Part shown: positions 19,154 to 29,232 of the stretch, piece by piece
How the letters are laid out: each line of letters begins with the position of its first letter
Position numbering within the stretch: position 1 is the first letter of the stretch
Assembly: GCF_013402915.1 (NCBI RefSeq)
Contig: NC_050722.1
Coordinates: forward strand, 992,001 to 1,056,000
Source of the DNA: Zygotorulaspora mrakii
Lineage: Eukaryota; Ascomycota; Saccharomycetes; Saccharomycetales; Saccharomycetaceae
Length of the DNA stretch: 64,000 bases
Reading direction: 5' to 3'
Notes under the pieces: generated by a model
Database searches by the model: none
What the model was told of the DNA's origin: nothing
What the model saw: the letters and a program-made list of their open reading frames with translations, nothing else
Program-made: the position numbers and the translations under genes

Positions 19154-20722
19154 ATGTCATATTCGACATCATTGACCTATGCAAAGGGAAGAAACGGTCA
19201 CAATCAGGATCTGCACTACTTTGTTGATTTGAACCATACCCATCAGTCCTCTTTTGAAATACCTCATTCTATTTGCCTCCTAGATCATTATGATCATTTG
19301 ATTCTTTTTTTCGAATGTCAAATGGGCACAGGTGGTGCATTTGTGGTTCCATTATTCGACATTATCGTGATTCTGATGACTTTAGCCACAATTTCAGATC
19401 ATCATAAAGAACAGATATTAAGAAATAATGATCCATATAATGCTACAAGATCATCGTTGGGCAAACGAGCTTTGAAATTGCTCCGATTTTATATCAAAAC
19501 TTTGAAGGACTTCGATCATACAGAAAAAAGGTTATACGATTTGGAGCTGCTAAGATGTCAATTCTTCATCGTTATAGATCAACTTTTCGTGAATACAAGT
19601 TTAAAGAATCCTTACGCATCATATATCAGCTGCCTAGAGCAGAAGTCTGGAGTTTTAGGGACCGAATTCATAACCTCGACAATTGGCAAAAGAGCAAATT
19701 TTTTAAATACCATACTGTGGACTTTTTCAAACTCGTTGCAAGATGACCGCGCACTTTATACATCTATTCATGAGGTATGGATGCCTATTCAAGACATTAT
19801 GTTAGACTTAATCGAGTTACGACACGACTATTATATTAGAAACGAAATTGACAAAGGAGATGGAAGACTTGAAATTTTTAAAGCACTGGCTCGAAGTCCT
19901 TTGGCTCGTTTTCTGACGTCGATGGATTCATCTAGACAATTTTCCAGGCGTTTTTGTGGGTATATATTTATCATGTGCGATTACAAGTCCAATTTGAAAG
20001 CAACTGAAGAATTACAAATCTATCCAGTCCATCGAGGTGAAGAGTCGTTTTCGCCAACCTTTGTATCTAGGGTCAGGTATACGAGAGACTACAAGTTGCA
20101 GAAATCCTTTTTGATGCAGCGAAGATTTCTTAAGATTTGTTTTAGACTCTATTTAGATATTCCAGCTGGTTTTGAATTATCAAGCCCATCTTTTAACCTA
20201 GAAGATTTAGTTGAAGAAATTTCAAAGAACTTGGCAGAATTCAACGATATAAAGCAGTTTGAGGCATTCTTTTTCGCTAATTATCGTCAATCACTGCATA
20301 TGATGCCATATATTGCACAGACTACGTTAATCCGAATATTTTCAGGTTTTATTGACCGAAGTCAAAAAAAGAGCATTAGCTTGCCAAAAGTTAATCTCGT
20401 TGATATACTGAACAACGCAGACTCCTTTTTGACACAATGTATTTCCCTATTTCAAGAGGGGTTTTTCATGCTATGGGATATAGAAAGCAAAAATAGCTTC
20501 ATACTTGACAATATGAAGGCTGATACTTGCCTAATTGTATTATTAAATCGCATGCAGTATTTGAATGGAAAAAGCACCCTAATTGATTCCAAATACTATG
20601 ATGAATTTGTTTCATCAATTAACAAGAATGACAGTGAAAGAAGAGATATTATTAATAGGCATTTTCTGGGAGAAGAAGTTTCAGATTTTCATTCTGTAAT
20701 TACACAATTACTAGATATCTGA
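19154..20722 (+). CDS. NSE5: Smc5/6 complex subunit Nse5
   Basis: This 522-residue protein is assigned to Nse5 by position (YML023C lies next to APT1 in S. cerevisiae), length (556 in S. cerevisiae) and overall character; it has no common catalytic motif. Nse5 forms a helical heterodimer with Nse6 that binds and inhibits the Smc5/6 ATPase, regulating DNA loading and sumoylation during repair. The sequence is Leu- and Phe-rich and alpha-helical in look, without membrane segments. It converges on SSN2 with only 39 bp between stops. Sequence similarity is weaker than for its neighbours, so the name leans on synteny. Confidence 0.8.
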   Translation: MSYSTSLTYAKGRNGHNQDLHYFVDLNHTHQSSFEIPHSICLLDHYDHLILFFECQMGTGGAFVVPLFDIIVILMTLATISDHHKEQILRNNDPYNATRSSLGKRALKLLRFYIKTLKDFDHTEKRLYDLELLRCQFFIVIDQLFVNTSLKNPYASYISCLEQKSGVLGTEFITSTIGKRANFLNTILWTFSNSLQDDRALYTSIHEVWMPIQDIMLDLIELRHDYYIRNEIDKGDGRLEIFKALARSPLARFLTSMDSSRQFSRRFCGYIFIMCDYKSNLKATEELQIYPVHRGEESFSPTFVSRVRYTRDYKLQKSFLMQRRFLKICFRLYLDIPAGFELSSPSFNLEDLVEEISKNLAEFNDIKQFEAFFFANYRQSLHMMPYIAQTTLIRIFSGFIDRSQKKSISLPKVNLVDILNNADSFLTQCISLFQEGFFMLWDIESKNSFILDNMKADTCLIVLLNRMQYLNGKSTLIDSKYYDEFVSSINKNDSERRDIINRHFLGEEVSDFHSVITQLLDI

Positions 20723-20761
20723 TTTGGATCATTTACAAGTATAGAATCTGGGTTCCTCCTC

Positions 20762-23700
20762 TCATTCAGATACTTTCACCTTTGTGTGAACCAGCGTTCC
20801 CAGTAATTTTTTGACAGCCAAAACATGCCAAGGTATATGAGCAGTTTCACCATTGGAAACGCCAAACCATGAACTCAGTGCTCCCAAATTTCTAAATTCT
20901 TCTAAAATTGTCTCTAGCAGACTTGTACTATCAGAATGGGGACAGTTTAAAAGGTTGACCTCAAATTTTCTCAATATGGAATCACCTAACTCGTTCCCGA
21001 ATTGAATAAGCGCACCACTTTTAATTGCGCATCTATGCTGAGAGTTCGTTAAGGGGAATGGGTGACAAAATACTACAGCATGAACATCTTGCACAATGTC
21101 CCTGATCTCAAAGTCGTCCAGATCTTTAGCGCTCATCTCTTTGCATAAACTATCATCATTTAAAAGGGGCTTAAAAGTAGGGTATATTTTCTCCTCGTCG
21201 AAAAAAGATACCTTGGTATTGTCGTCGACGCATACTACGGCTAGATGCAAAGTTCTACCTGATAAACGTCGCCAGTTCATTAGCTCGTCGTCAGGCAGAA
21301 CACCATTTAGTCTCGTTAGAATCAAGCAGGTTTTGCCGTATTTTTTAGAGCTCATTTTTAAAGCTAATGACCATATCTCGTTACAGGCATCATCAAATTT
21401 GTTTTTGGAGGTTCCAACATACCAAGCTTTGACCATGTTTTCATTTCCTCGGCTATCTGAAAATGCAGCGAACACCCACGCTTTGTCAACGCTGCGAGCA
21501 TATGCTAAATGAATTAATGCATCGTAGTGTACTCCAGGAGAACCATTATTTTGTTGCTGGGTTCTGAACACAACTTTTTCTGGCAACTTATGAGCAACTG
21601 AGGCGAACTTGATACTCTTTGGTGGTAAAATATTGTATATGCTCATGCATAAATCGCTATAGGAGTCAACTGAAGTTAGAGGATTTCGGATAAAGTCTAT
21701 TGGCATTAGTTTTAAAAAGATCTGAGCACTCGGTATCTTTGCTGTCACTTCGCTTCGTATTATGTTAAATAAGGTTACTTTTGTGACAACCTCCTCCAGC
21801 GTATTTGAATCTATTGGTAGCATGATCATAACTGGCACATCTTTGCCTGCATTTTTATTTGTCGAGCAGTAGGTAACGATCTGAGCAGCAAGGAGTAATA
21901 GTTTTCCCTTTTCCAAATCTTTCAAACATACTAGGCCTTGTGCATCTTCATTCGCTAGTTTCAATAGTTCGCAAAATCCAAATTCATAGCCTATGTAAGT
22001 TTGACATAGTGTTGAAACGAAGGACAAACAGTCTTCGTGAAAAGCAGTTGTAAGCAGTAAGAATCTGATGTTCTTGATTCCATTGGCAGGTTTAGAGTTC
22101 AAATACTTGTTGAAAGGCTGAGAATCCGCATTCAATGTTACAGTTTCATGGTGCTTTTTGACATAGACTGATGGCTGGTTGATAGAGTAAAACTTACTTA
22201 TTAGGTCACCACCATGCAGTCTTGTAAATTCTGTGAAAACTTGCTTCATTACATGAGAAACCAATCCATCGCTGCAAGTCTTGAGTCCTAAATTCGTTAT
22301 CTCGTATTTCGCCATACTGTCCAAGATTTGGTAGTCGAATACGATCTGTTCTGCTAATAAAGCCAAAATCGTCTGGTCTTTTTCGCTGACAACAATAGTA
22401 GGATTCACAGAGGAAAACGTGCATGGAATTGAAGATAAAGGCATGTGGCGTAACAGGAAAGGTAAACTACTAGAAGTTTCAGGTATCAAAGAATCACCAC
22501 TTGGATTTACGCCAGAATTAGTCGCTTCGTTCTCCGCTAAATCGAAAGAACTGGTTCCGTCGCTAATAATTTGTTTTCTTTCGTGAGATGTTTGTTCTGC
22601 CGCGCTGGGCTCCATTAAATCAGCATTTTGTAAAACAGTTTCGCCGGTAGAACTAATTAGTGGTTCGTTTTGAGATAAATCTGTTGGAGGGATTCTCCAG
22701 ATGGCGTTAGAGGAGTCTTTAGTAGGTTCGTTTACGACTGATAGATTTGGGGAAACTAAATCACTTTTACTCCCCTCAGGAGGTACTGAATCGGGAATGA
22801 TTTGCATTGCCTGATAATTCCCGTATTGAAATTCCTGCATATTGGGCTCTGCAGAAGGTCTTGCCACGAAATCAGCGAAATCATCGCTTGAATCACTTTC
22901 TTCCTCAGAACTGGAAAGGTCTGCGGTTGATACATCAAATTTCAAAGATTCCTCATTTAATAACGGGCTGAATGAAAACTTTCCGCCATTTTTGTACTTA
23001 TTATCAACATTATTTTCAATAATTGGATTGAAAGTCAATGGCGCAAAAACGCTTTTGCGCCTATCCTTTGGAGTTTCAATTGGAAGAGGAGCTCCAGGAT
23101 CCATATATAAGGGGCTATTAGATAAAGTCATCTCCTCCATAGGTATATCCAAATATTTTCTTTTCAAGCGAGAACCTTTTGCGGGGAACCCCTGCTGGGA
23201 CTCGTCGTTATCACCAACATGATACAAGTCACGTCGAGGGCTGATGCACTTGTTACTATCATCATCATCAGACATTCCAAACATGTCTTCTGTAATTTCA
23301 TCAGATAGATTCTTGTCCAAACTCATATCCTTTGGCTTGGGTAAACTTCCAGAGGAACCATCCTGCTCCCCAAATAAATCTTCATCATCACCATCATCAT
23401 CCTCACCAAACAGTTCGTTTTCTCTCGTGGATCCAACCAAACCCTGAGAGTTCTCGCTAGTCTGTGGGGTTGCTTCAAGTGAGTGCACGCTTAAAGTTTT
23501 CGTACTCACTTTGTTGTTTGCAATATCTGGTTTGACTGGACTTATATCCAGATCATTTATGAGATTTCTTCTCTCATTGAAATCATGTTCATTGATGTTA
23601 GGCGTTGTCAAGAAGGCACCGTTTCCAAAATGATCAGATAACCCACTCAACGGTTTATCAAGGGTGGTATATGCTGGAGACAGATCCTGAGGACTTCCTT

Positions 23701-24814
23701 TTCCTCCCACGTTTACTGCTGCGTAAGTCGTACTCGGTGCACTTCCTGTTGTGTTTCTATAATAGTGTTGAAACTGGTCAGTATATGCTCCTCCTGAACT
23801 TAGGGGGTTGGTTCCAACGGTATTGACGGCAGCACCTCCTGAACTGTTCGGAGTGCGATATGCTGAGGTTTGCTTCAACTGCATGAAATCGTCTATTATA
23901 TCAAAAGCACCGCTCAAATGATTGCAGGACAAATCATTTTTAGAATTTTCAGGACAGTTTGTAGCTTTTTGGGCAAAACAAAGGTCGACCGGCCACACTA
24001 TCGTCCTCATGTCGGTTGGGGGATCCATATATGTTGCTACGTTTGGTGTATGACCATTTAAATGACCCAAATGCGGAATAAATTTGGCCCATTGAATGTT
24101 CTTTTTATGACATAGGTTTATACCGTGTGAAATGTACAATGTCATTAGGAGTATTTCAGAATTCTTTGGCGGTGGTACCAAACATTGTTCTTTTTTATCA
24201 GAATACATGTACATTCTTATACCTGAAGGAGCTAGGTAGAGTGCATGCTGCCGTAGAAATGATTCTTCAATTTTGTCCACACTAAGTCGAACCAACCCCA
24301 TTGGTTTCGAGCATACGGTGACTGCCAAATTTCCATCCTCAAACAAGTGTGGTTCAATTTGAAGAATTTGATTTGAACAGGAATAGCCAAGCGATATGCA
24401 AGCGTTACCGTATGGGACTAATCTGTTATGGGACCTCGCTGTAATATTTATATAAATCATTCTTCTCAAGGCTTTCAGGAAAAGTGCATAATGTGGTGGC
24501 AGATTGGGTTTTGAATAATCTGCCGTGAAATGGCCCGATTTGTCTGGAGTGGCAGTGTTATTAGTGCTCCCAGTTGCCTTCGGAAGTGAAGGTATCTCTC
24601 GCTCATTGATACTGAATAACCAGAGTTCCCTAGATAGAAGAGCTACCAAATTTCTAGGGTTTTGTTTCCGTATAAGTAATTCCATTTGGATGGACCATTG
24701 ATCATCTTGTTTCTTCGGTACATATTGATGGTAATTGATCTTTTCCACTTTCTCCACTCTATAAAAGCTCGATAGGAGGTCTTCCAACCTATAAATGGAG
24801 GAATCTGTAACCAT
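20762..24814 (-). CDS. SSN2: Mediator kinase-module subunit Med13 (Ssn2/Srb9)
   Basis: This 1350-residue protein starts MVTDSSIYRLEDLLSSFYRV, matching the conserved N-terminus of yeast Ssn2/Med13 (1420 residues). Med13 links the Cdk8 kinase module to core Mediator and so represses transcription. The conserved N-terminal domain runs to about residue 290. The centre (about 300-790) is Ser- and Asp-rich and disordered, with acidic runs such as EDDDGDDEDLFGEQDG. The C-terminal PIWI-like half ends with IPWHVLAVKKLLGTLVH. It corresponds to YDR443C. No intron or frameshift is seen across 4 kb. Confidence 0.95.
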   Translation of the reverse strand: MVTDSSIYRLEDLLSSFYRVEKVEKINYHQYVPKKQDDQWSIQMELLIRKQNPRNLVALLSRELWLFSINEREIPSLPKATGSTNNTATPDKSGHFTADYSKPNLPPHYALFLKALRRMIYINITARSHNRLVPYGNACISLGYSCSNQILQIEPHLFEDGNLAVTVCSKPMGLVRLSVDKIEESFLRQHALYLAPSGIRMYMYSDKKEQCLVPPPKNSEILLMTLYISHGINLCHKKNIQWAKFIPHLGHLNGHTPNVATYMDPPTDMRTIVWPVDLCFAQKATNCPENSKNDLSCNHLSGAFDIIDDFMQLKQTSAYRTPNSSGGAAVNTVGTNPLSSGGAYTDQFQHYYRNTTGSAPSTTYAAVNVGGKGSPQDLSPAYTTLDKPLSGLSDHFGNGAFLTTPNINEHDFNERRNLINDLDISPVKPDIANNKVSTKTLSVHSLEATPQTSENSQGLVGSTRENELFGEDDDGDDEDLFGEQDGSSGSLPKPKDMSLDKNLSDEITEDMFGMSDDDDSNKCISPRRDLYHVGDNDESQQGFPAKGSRLKRKYLDIPMEEMTLSNSPLYMDPGAPLPIETPKDRRKSVFAPLTFNPIIENNVDNKYKNGGKFSFSPLLNEESLKFDVSTADLSSSEEESDSSDDFADFVARPSAEPNMQEFQYGNYQAMQIIPDSVPPEGSKSDLVSPNLSVVNEPTKDSSNAIWRIPPTDLSQNEPLISSTGETVLQNADLMEPSAAEQTSHERKQIISDGTSSFDLAENEATNSGVNPSGDSLIPETSSSLPFLLRHMPLSSIPCTFSSVNPTIVVSEKDQTILALLAEQIVFDYQILDSMAKYEITNLGLKTCSDGLVSHVMKQVFTEFTRLHGGDLISKFYSINQPSVYVKKHHETVTLNADSQPFNKYLNSKPANGIKNIRFLLLTTAFHEDCLSFVSTLCQTYIGYEFGFCELLKLANEDAQGLVCLKDLEKGKLLLLAAQIVTYCSTNKNAGKDVPVMIMLPIDSNTLEEVVTKVTLFNIIRSEVTAKIPSAQIFLKLMPIDFIRNPLTSVDSYSDLCMSIYNILPPKSIKFASVAHKLPEKVVFRTQQQNNGSPGVHYDALIHLAYARSVDKAWVFAAFSDSRGNENMVKAWYVGTSKNKFDDACNEIWSLALKMSSKKYGKTCLILTRLNGVLPDDELMNWRRLSGRTLHLAVVCVDDNTKVSFFDEEKIYPTFKPLLNDDSLCKEMSAKDLDDFEIRDIVQDVHAVVFCHPFPLTNSQHRCAIKSGALIQFGNELGDSILRKFEVNLLNCPHSDSTSLLETILEEFRNLGALSSWFGVSNGETAHIPWHVLAVKKLLGTLVHTKVKVSE

Positions 24815-25168
24815 AATTAGCCTAAAAAGATAGTTGGATTTAAGAGCACTATTGTTATGCTAGAGCAGCCCCTTTTCTTATGTATCACGCTAGTAAATCC
24901 GTTAATATGTTACTTTACAATAAAACACCGGCTTTCGTAATGTTGGCGTCAAATATGATCAACCAATGTCAAGAAAAAAATGAGTACCAGTATAATCAAT
25001 AATTCCAGCTCAACTCTTGAGCTTTATTGTTACAGTATTGATATATTCATAATAATAGTCAAGTTACTGTAATTTAAGTACATTTAAAAAGCAGCTACAA
25101 AATAATACGCGATGAACGAGGGAAAAGTATCCAGCAAAAAGCGGAGAAAACTGTACTTCGGACTTGGT
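24815..25168. promoter_or_regulatory. Intergenic region SSN2 - peroxidase gene
   Basis: These 354 bp contain the SSN2 promoter and the 3' end of the leftward peroxidase gene. The sequence is AT-rich; I recognise no specific element. Confidence 0.4.
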
Positions 25169-25648
25169 TCACAGGAGCTCCAAAATAGCAGGCTCTATCA
25201 TCGATGGTACGGTGAAACAAGTGAATCTGGAGACAACTTTACCGTTTCTGTCAACCAAGAATTTCTCAAAGTTCCATTTAACGCCTTTGAATCCCAACAG
25301 TCCAGGCTTTCGTGATTTCAGAAATTCATAAACTGGACTAGCATCACTGCCGTTAACATCAATTTTTTGCAAAACCGGAAATGTAACTCCAAAGTTTATC
25401 TTGCAGAAATCGCTAATCTGATCGTCTGTTCCCGGTTCTTGAGCACCAAACTGATTACAGGGAAATGCAAGTACAACTAGACCTTGTTCTCTATATTTTT
25501 TATACAATTCTTGCAGTCCCTCATATTGAGGAGTAAATCCACACTTCGATGCAACGTTCACAATCAGGACAACTTTGCCTTTTAAATTGGTGAAAGGAAA
25601 CGGCTCATTTTTTCTAACAAATGGACATAACTTGTAAAAATCAGACAT
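25169..25648 (-). CDS. HYR1: Thiol peroxidase of glutathione-peroxidase family (Hyr1/Gpx3-like)
   Basis: This 159-residue protein reduces peroxides using thioredoxin, like yeast Gpx-type enzymes. The peroxidatic Cys36 lies in NVASKCGFTPQY, a second Cys64 in FPCNQFG, and the resolving Cys82 in FCKINFGVTFP; KWNFEKFLVD supplies the Trp/Asn of the active site. All three cysteines sit at the same positions as in Hyr1, the peroxide sensor for Yap1. GPX2 is an alternative name. The ATG at 25648 gives the family N-terminus. The frame stays open upstream with a TTG at 25723. S. cerevisiae has no peroxidase gene between SSN2 and YDR444W. Confidence 0.85.
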   Translation of the reverse strand: MSDFYKLCPFVRKNEPFPFTNLKGKVVLIVNVASKCGFTPQYEGLQELYKKYREQGLVVLAFPCNQFGAQEPGTDDQISDFCKINFGVTFPVLQKIDVNGSDASPVYEFLKSRKPGLLGFKGVKWNFEKFLVDRNGKVVSRFTCFTVPSMIEPAILELL

Positions 25649-25831
25649 CAGATCGAATCTGCATTTGAGTGTAATACCTGTAACGAATTGCGAGGGTTGC
25701 AGCGACACAAAGTTAATGAACAATTGAAAAACAGGATCTGTTTTTCTTGCTTCGTTTGCTGCGATTCTTCAAGGAAGAACGATCGACGTTCAGTTTTGGT
25801 ATACTAAACCTTAACTTCCCACTTTGGTTTG

Positions 25832-25966
25832 TTACTAATGCTAAATCGTATAAAGCAGCTAAGCCTCAACATTCGTGGATCTTTCCTCAGAACTTCCTCC
25901 CTCACTTTTCATAGGTTTTGCAAACCATATAGAACGAGGCTTTTCATGTATCTTAGTGGTTACTAA
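25832..25966. promoter_or_regulatory. Two Yap1-type response elements
   Basis: TTACTAA, the consensus Yap1 site, occurs at 25832-25838 and again at 25960-25966. These are about 185 and 310 bp upstream of the peroxidase ATG at 25648. Yap1 activates oxidative-stress genes, so two exact sites above a peroxidase fit stress-induced expression. Binding itself is inferred. Confidence 0.6.
25838..25966 (+). CDS. Possible 42-residue basic, presequence-like small ORF
   Basis: An ATG-initiated ORF begins MLNRIKQLSLNIRGSFLRTS and ends LFMYLSGY. It has nine Arg plus Lys, many Ser and Leu, and no Asp or Glu, the make-up of a mitochondrial targeting peptide. No following domain or splice donor was found, and it lies in a promoter region, so it may be chance. 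It is recorded because the composition is unusual. Confidence 0.2.
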   Translation: MLNRIKQLSLNIRGSFLRTSSLTFHRFCKPYRTRLFMYLSGY

Positions 25967-26810
25967 ACGACAAAGTTTATGTAACCCATGAAGACAAAGC
26001 ACTCTGTGGATTCTACGAACGAGCAGTGATCACTCTCAGTTGCACACGACGCAGCGGCAGTCTCAAGGAGATTTAGTGTAGCCATTGATCTCAGCTGCTG
26101 GCGCATCTCCTCGTATGTTCAAGATGATGCGTGGTATTGCTATATAGTCTTCAATCTTGAAATAATACTGGGGTTCATGGAAGGCCGCAGAAGCATTAAT
26201 AACAATGCATCGTAGCAGGTACATACACAGCTATTATCGCGAGATTCGGTCCGCTGAGAATATATTAATAATGCTTTCCGCCTACCAAATTTTTCAAAAA
26301 CTCATGTATTATTCAACAATTTGTTTTACTGTACACTTCTACCTAACGTAGAGCTATAATCATAAACTGCCCTGGGTGTATGTAAACCTAGGAGGGTTGA
26401 GAAGCTCGCTAAAATAATGTAATAATTATTAGCTTCAATAAGCCGCATTATCAACAGTGAAAGACTAGTTCTTCAGTCTTACTATCGATATCAGTCTCTA
26501 CTCCATTTGCATGTCAAGATGAGTTTCTAATCCTACACATTTAGTTCTCTATTTGGAAATATAACGGTGCTGGAAGATTTTTGCCAGCATCTTCATTTTT
26601 TTCGCTATCAATGCCAATCTCCGAGATTTCCTGTCGCGAGGTTCAAATTTAAAACTGAATATTTGTTCCGTGGAGGGCACAAAAGGCAGCCTTGTTAAGA
26701 TAAATAGTCGCAAGAACTGCTCTTGTTTGTTAGTCAAACTACTTTTGGATTTTAGGTGCTTCAGTTGTGAGCTTACTCAATTTCTTCATAAGCTTGTAGG
26801 TGTGCACCCA

Positions 26811-28766
26811 ATGAAGCCGTGGACGATAGAAAGCAAAACTGTTGAAGGTAGTCTAATATATGACGATATAGAGTCCTTAGGAATTGGATCTCTGTGTCGA
26901 TACAAAGTGATTGTTGAAAAGGGGGAGATAGAGGGAGCAGAAAATGAGGAGCTCACCAAGCTTTTTTTGAGGGTGAAAAACAAAGAGAGTCCGTTACTTC
27001 GACCGGTTTATTTGACAGGGCCTTATGCATGTTACGTCGATGTAAGGCCCTATAACTATGATGAAGACCATACATTTGATAAAAATGAGCCCATTCAGTT
27101 TACCAGTGACTTAAGACCGGACGAGCATTTCAAGGCTGATCTGTGGCTCAATGAGAACTCTAGAATGGAGGATGGTCGCTATTCCTGGACGATAGATGTT
27201 ATTTCACAGGTTAGTGTTAGCAGTGTTCCAAAAGTTGAGTACCAACTAAAGATCGGTACTACAAAGGCAGCTACAAAACATATCAAAAAAGTTACGAAAT
27301 CCTTTAAAGGTGTGGTAGTGGAGAGATGGGACACACGGAAGCTGTGGAATTTACCACCAAAATTTCCGCATAAACCGGTGCATTTAGTAATTTTAACGCA
27401 CGGCATATTTGCTAATGTTGGATGTGACATGTTGTACATGAAAGATAAGATCGAGGAAAAGGCATTTACACTACCGGAGGAAATTAATCCAAACGTAGTG
27501 GTTAGAGGATGCATGGATAACATGGGAAAGTCTGCTCGCGGAATCAGATATCTCGGAATACGAGTTGCAAAGTATATATTGCGTACTTTGGACGAATTAA
27601 ATGAGGATTATAAAGTGGATAAACTATCTGTCATTGGTCATTCATTGGGTGGTCCTGTTCAAGCAATGGCAATACATTATATTTCAGTAAAGAGACCGGA
27701 TGTTTTTGATCCAGCAACGGGTGTGAAGCCCATCAATTTTATTGCGTGTGCTAGTCCGTTTCTTGGTGTAGTAGGTGATTTTCCATTATATGTATCTTTG
27801 GCTTTAGATGTTGGTGCGCTGGGGTTGACTGGAAGAGATCTTACATTGCGACATACACCCCTTATATCTACAGATGGGATTGTCGCAGATAAAGATGAGA
27901 GGCCGCTTCATAAGTTCATATTAGAGGCACTTCCACAATCGCCCGCTTTAGAAGTGTTTCAAAAATTTGTACACAGGACAGTATATGCCAATGTCCTTCA
28001 CGACGGGATTGTTCCATTAAGAACTGCGGCTCTGTTATATCTGGATTGGGGTAGTTTGGCTAAAGTGCATGATATTCGTAAAAAACAGTCACTTGCGGCA
28101 TCAGATGGCTTAAATACTCCGATTGACGCATCATCCTCTGATGATTTGAAGAGCGATGAGAAACATAACGCAATTGGAGAGATTCCAATTGAGGGAATGG
28201 AAAAAAAGGCTGCGTTGCAATGGATTATGCCACAAGTATTAAATAAAGGCAAAAAATTCAGCAAATATGAGAGAACGCAAACAAGAGATTTTGATTCGGA
28301 TTCATCCGAAAGCGACAATGGTTCGAATATTAAAAAAAGACTGTCTGATAATTCAAACTTTAATCCACCACCAGAAGCTTCTACTTTCATGGCTGCAATA
28401 TCTGTTATTGTATCACCGGTACCGACTCAGGAATATTTGAAAAATCCAGCGATTAGAACAGACGCCATTGTCCATGATAAAGTTTACCATCCGAATGAGT
28501 TGCCGCCACCACATTACAATGATAGACCCTTTATTAAAAAAGTTATATATTTGAACGAATCAAATAATAGATGTCAGGAGCGCATAGCAAGGGCTTGGCA
28601 GGAAAAGATGTCATGGCGAAAAGTTTTGGTTGACTTGAAACCAGATTCTCATAATAATATTTGCGTGCGTAGGCGATTCACCAATTTATTTGGTAATGTT
28701 GCAGTAAAGAACTTGGTCGACAGTCATTTTGGAGAGGAGGCATGCCGGAAGTATGCAGCGCTTTAG
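26811..28766 (+). CDS. Putative lipase/serine esterase, DUF676 family (YDR444W-like)
   Basis: This 651-residue protein is placed as the homologue of YDR444W and is related to yeast Rog1. After an N-terminal C2-like region (about 1-180) comes a DUF676 alpha/beta hydrolase. It has the oxyanion strand HLVILTHGIFANVG (about 193-206), the nucleophile elbow GHSLGG with Ser278, a candidate acid in HDGIVPLRTAAL, and a later conserved FVHRTVYANVLHDG. A Ser- and Asp-rich linker lies about 435-520. Rog1 is a monoacylglycerol lipase, so a lipid substrate is plausible but unproven. The upstream frame opens with GTG at 26670; the first ATG, 26811, is used. Confidence 0.82.
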   Translation: MKPWTIESKTVEGSLIYDDIESLGIGSLCRYKVIVEKGEIEGAENEELTKLFLRVKNKESPLLRPVYLTGPYACYVDVRPYNYDEDHTFDKNEPIQFTSDLRPDEHFKADLWLNENSRMEDGRYSWTIDVISQVSVSSVPKVEYQLKIGTTKAATKHIKKVTKSFKGVVVERWDTRKLWNLPPKFPHKPVHLVILTHGIFANVGCDMLYMKDKIEEKAFTLPEEINPNVVVRGCMDNMGKSARGIRYLGIRVAKYILRTLDELNEDYKVDKLSVIGHSLGGPVQAMAIHYISVKRPDVFDPATGVKPINFIACASPFLGVVGDFPLYVSLALDVGALGLTGRDLTLRHTPLISTDGIVADKDERPLHKFILEALPQSPALEVFQKFVHRTVYANVLHDGIVPLRTAALLYLDWGSLAKVHDIRKKQSLAASDGLNTPIDASSSDDLKSDEKHNAIGEIPIEGMEKKAALQWIMPQVLNKGKKFSKYERTQTRDFDSDSSESDNGSNIKKRLSDNSNFNPPPEASTFMAAISVIVSPVPTQEYLKNPAIRTDAIVHDKVYHPNELPPPHYNDRPFIKKVIYLNESNNRCQERIARAWQEKMSWRKVLVDLKPDSHNNICVRRRFTNLFGNVAVKNLVDSHFGEEACRKYAAL

Positions 28767-29232
28767 TATATTGATGACATCGTGCGACTTTTCCATAGTG
28801 TGCTGTTACAGTTGAGGGACTTGAACCTAACTGCGAGGAAAACGAGACGTTTCATTCTTTATCAGAATTTGCCTCGTGAAATGTACACACTTGCCGCCCT
28901 TTTCTTCTTTAGTGTTGGCTAAACGCCCATATATAATACTCTGAAATAGATATTGTTATTAATGCAAACTGGATTGCAGTTCAAGACGACAACCCTCCCA
29001 TTTATTCAACACAAGGAGCACGGTTAGGCGAAGCTCTGACAGGATGTTGACCTTTGAAGAATTGTTAGCCGACTTTCTATCGAGACACGTTTATGAATTT
29101 TACCAAGAAGACATATATGGCATGAAAAAGTCCATCTCGTAGGCTTTATGAGTTTATCAGAGTAAGTATTTGTGTATCTTACTTCACAGCATCTAATCAG
29201 TCATGTAGAATGAGAGCGAGGTCCAAAAAGAA
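28767..29232. other. Intergenic region YDR444W-like - tRNA-Lys
   Basis: These 466 bp contain the lipase gene's 3' end and the sequence downstream of the leftward tRNA gene. I see no gene here. The T run at 29225-29229 (minus strand) ends the tRNA transcript. Confidence 0.5.

Larger units (their letters stand above)
25649..26810. promoter_or_regulatory. Long divergent region, peroxidase / YDR444W-like
   Basis: This 1162-bp region separates divergent start codons. It holds two Yap1-type sites near the peroxidase and a 42-codon basic ORF at 25838-25966. The frame of the downstream lipase gene also extends back to 26670 without an ATG. Nothing else is recognisable. Confidence 0.4.
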
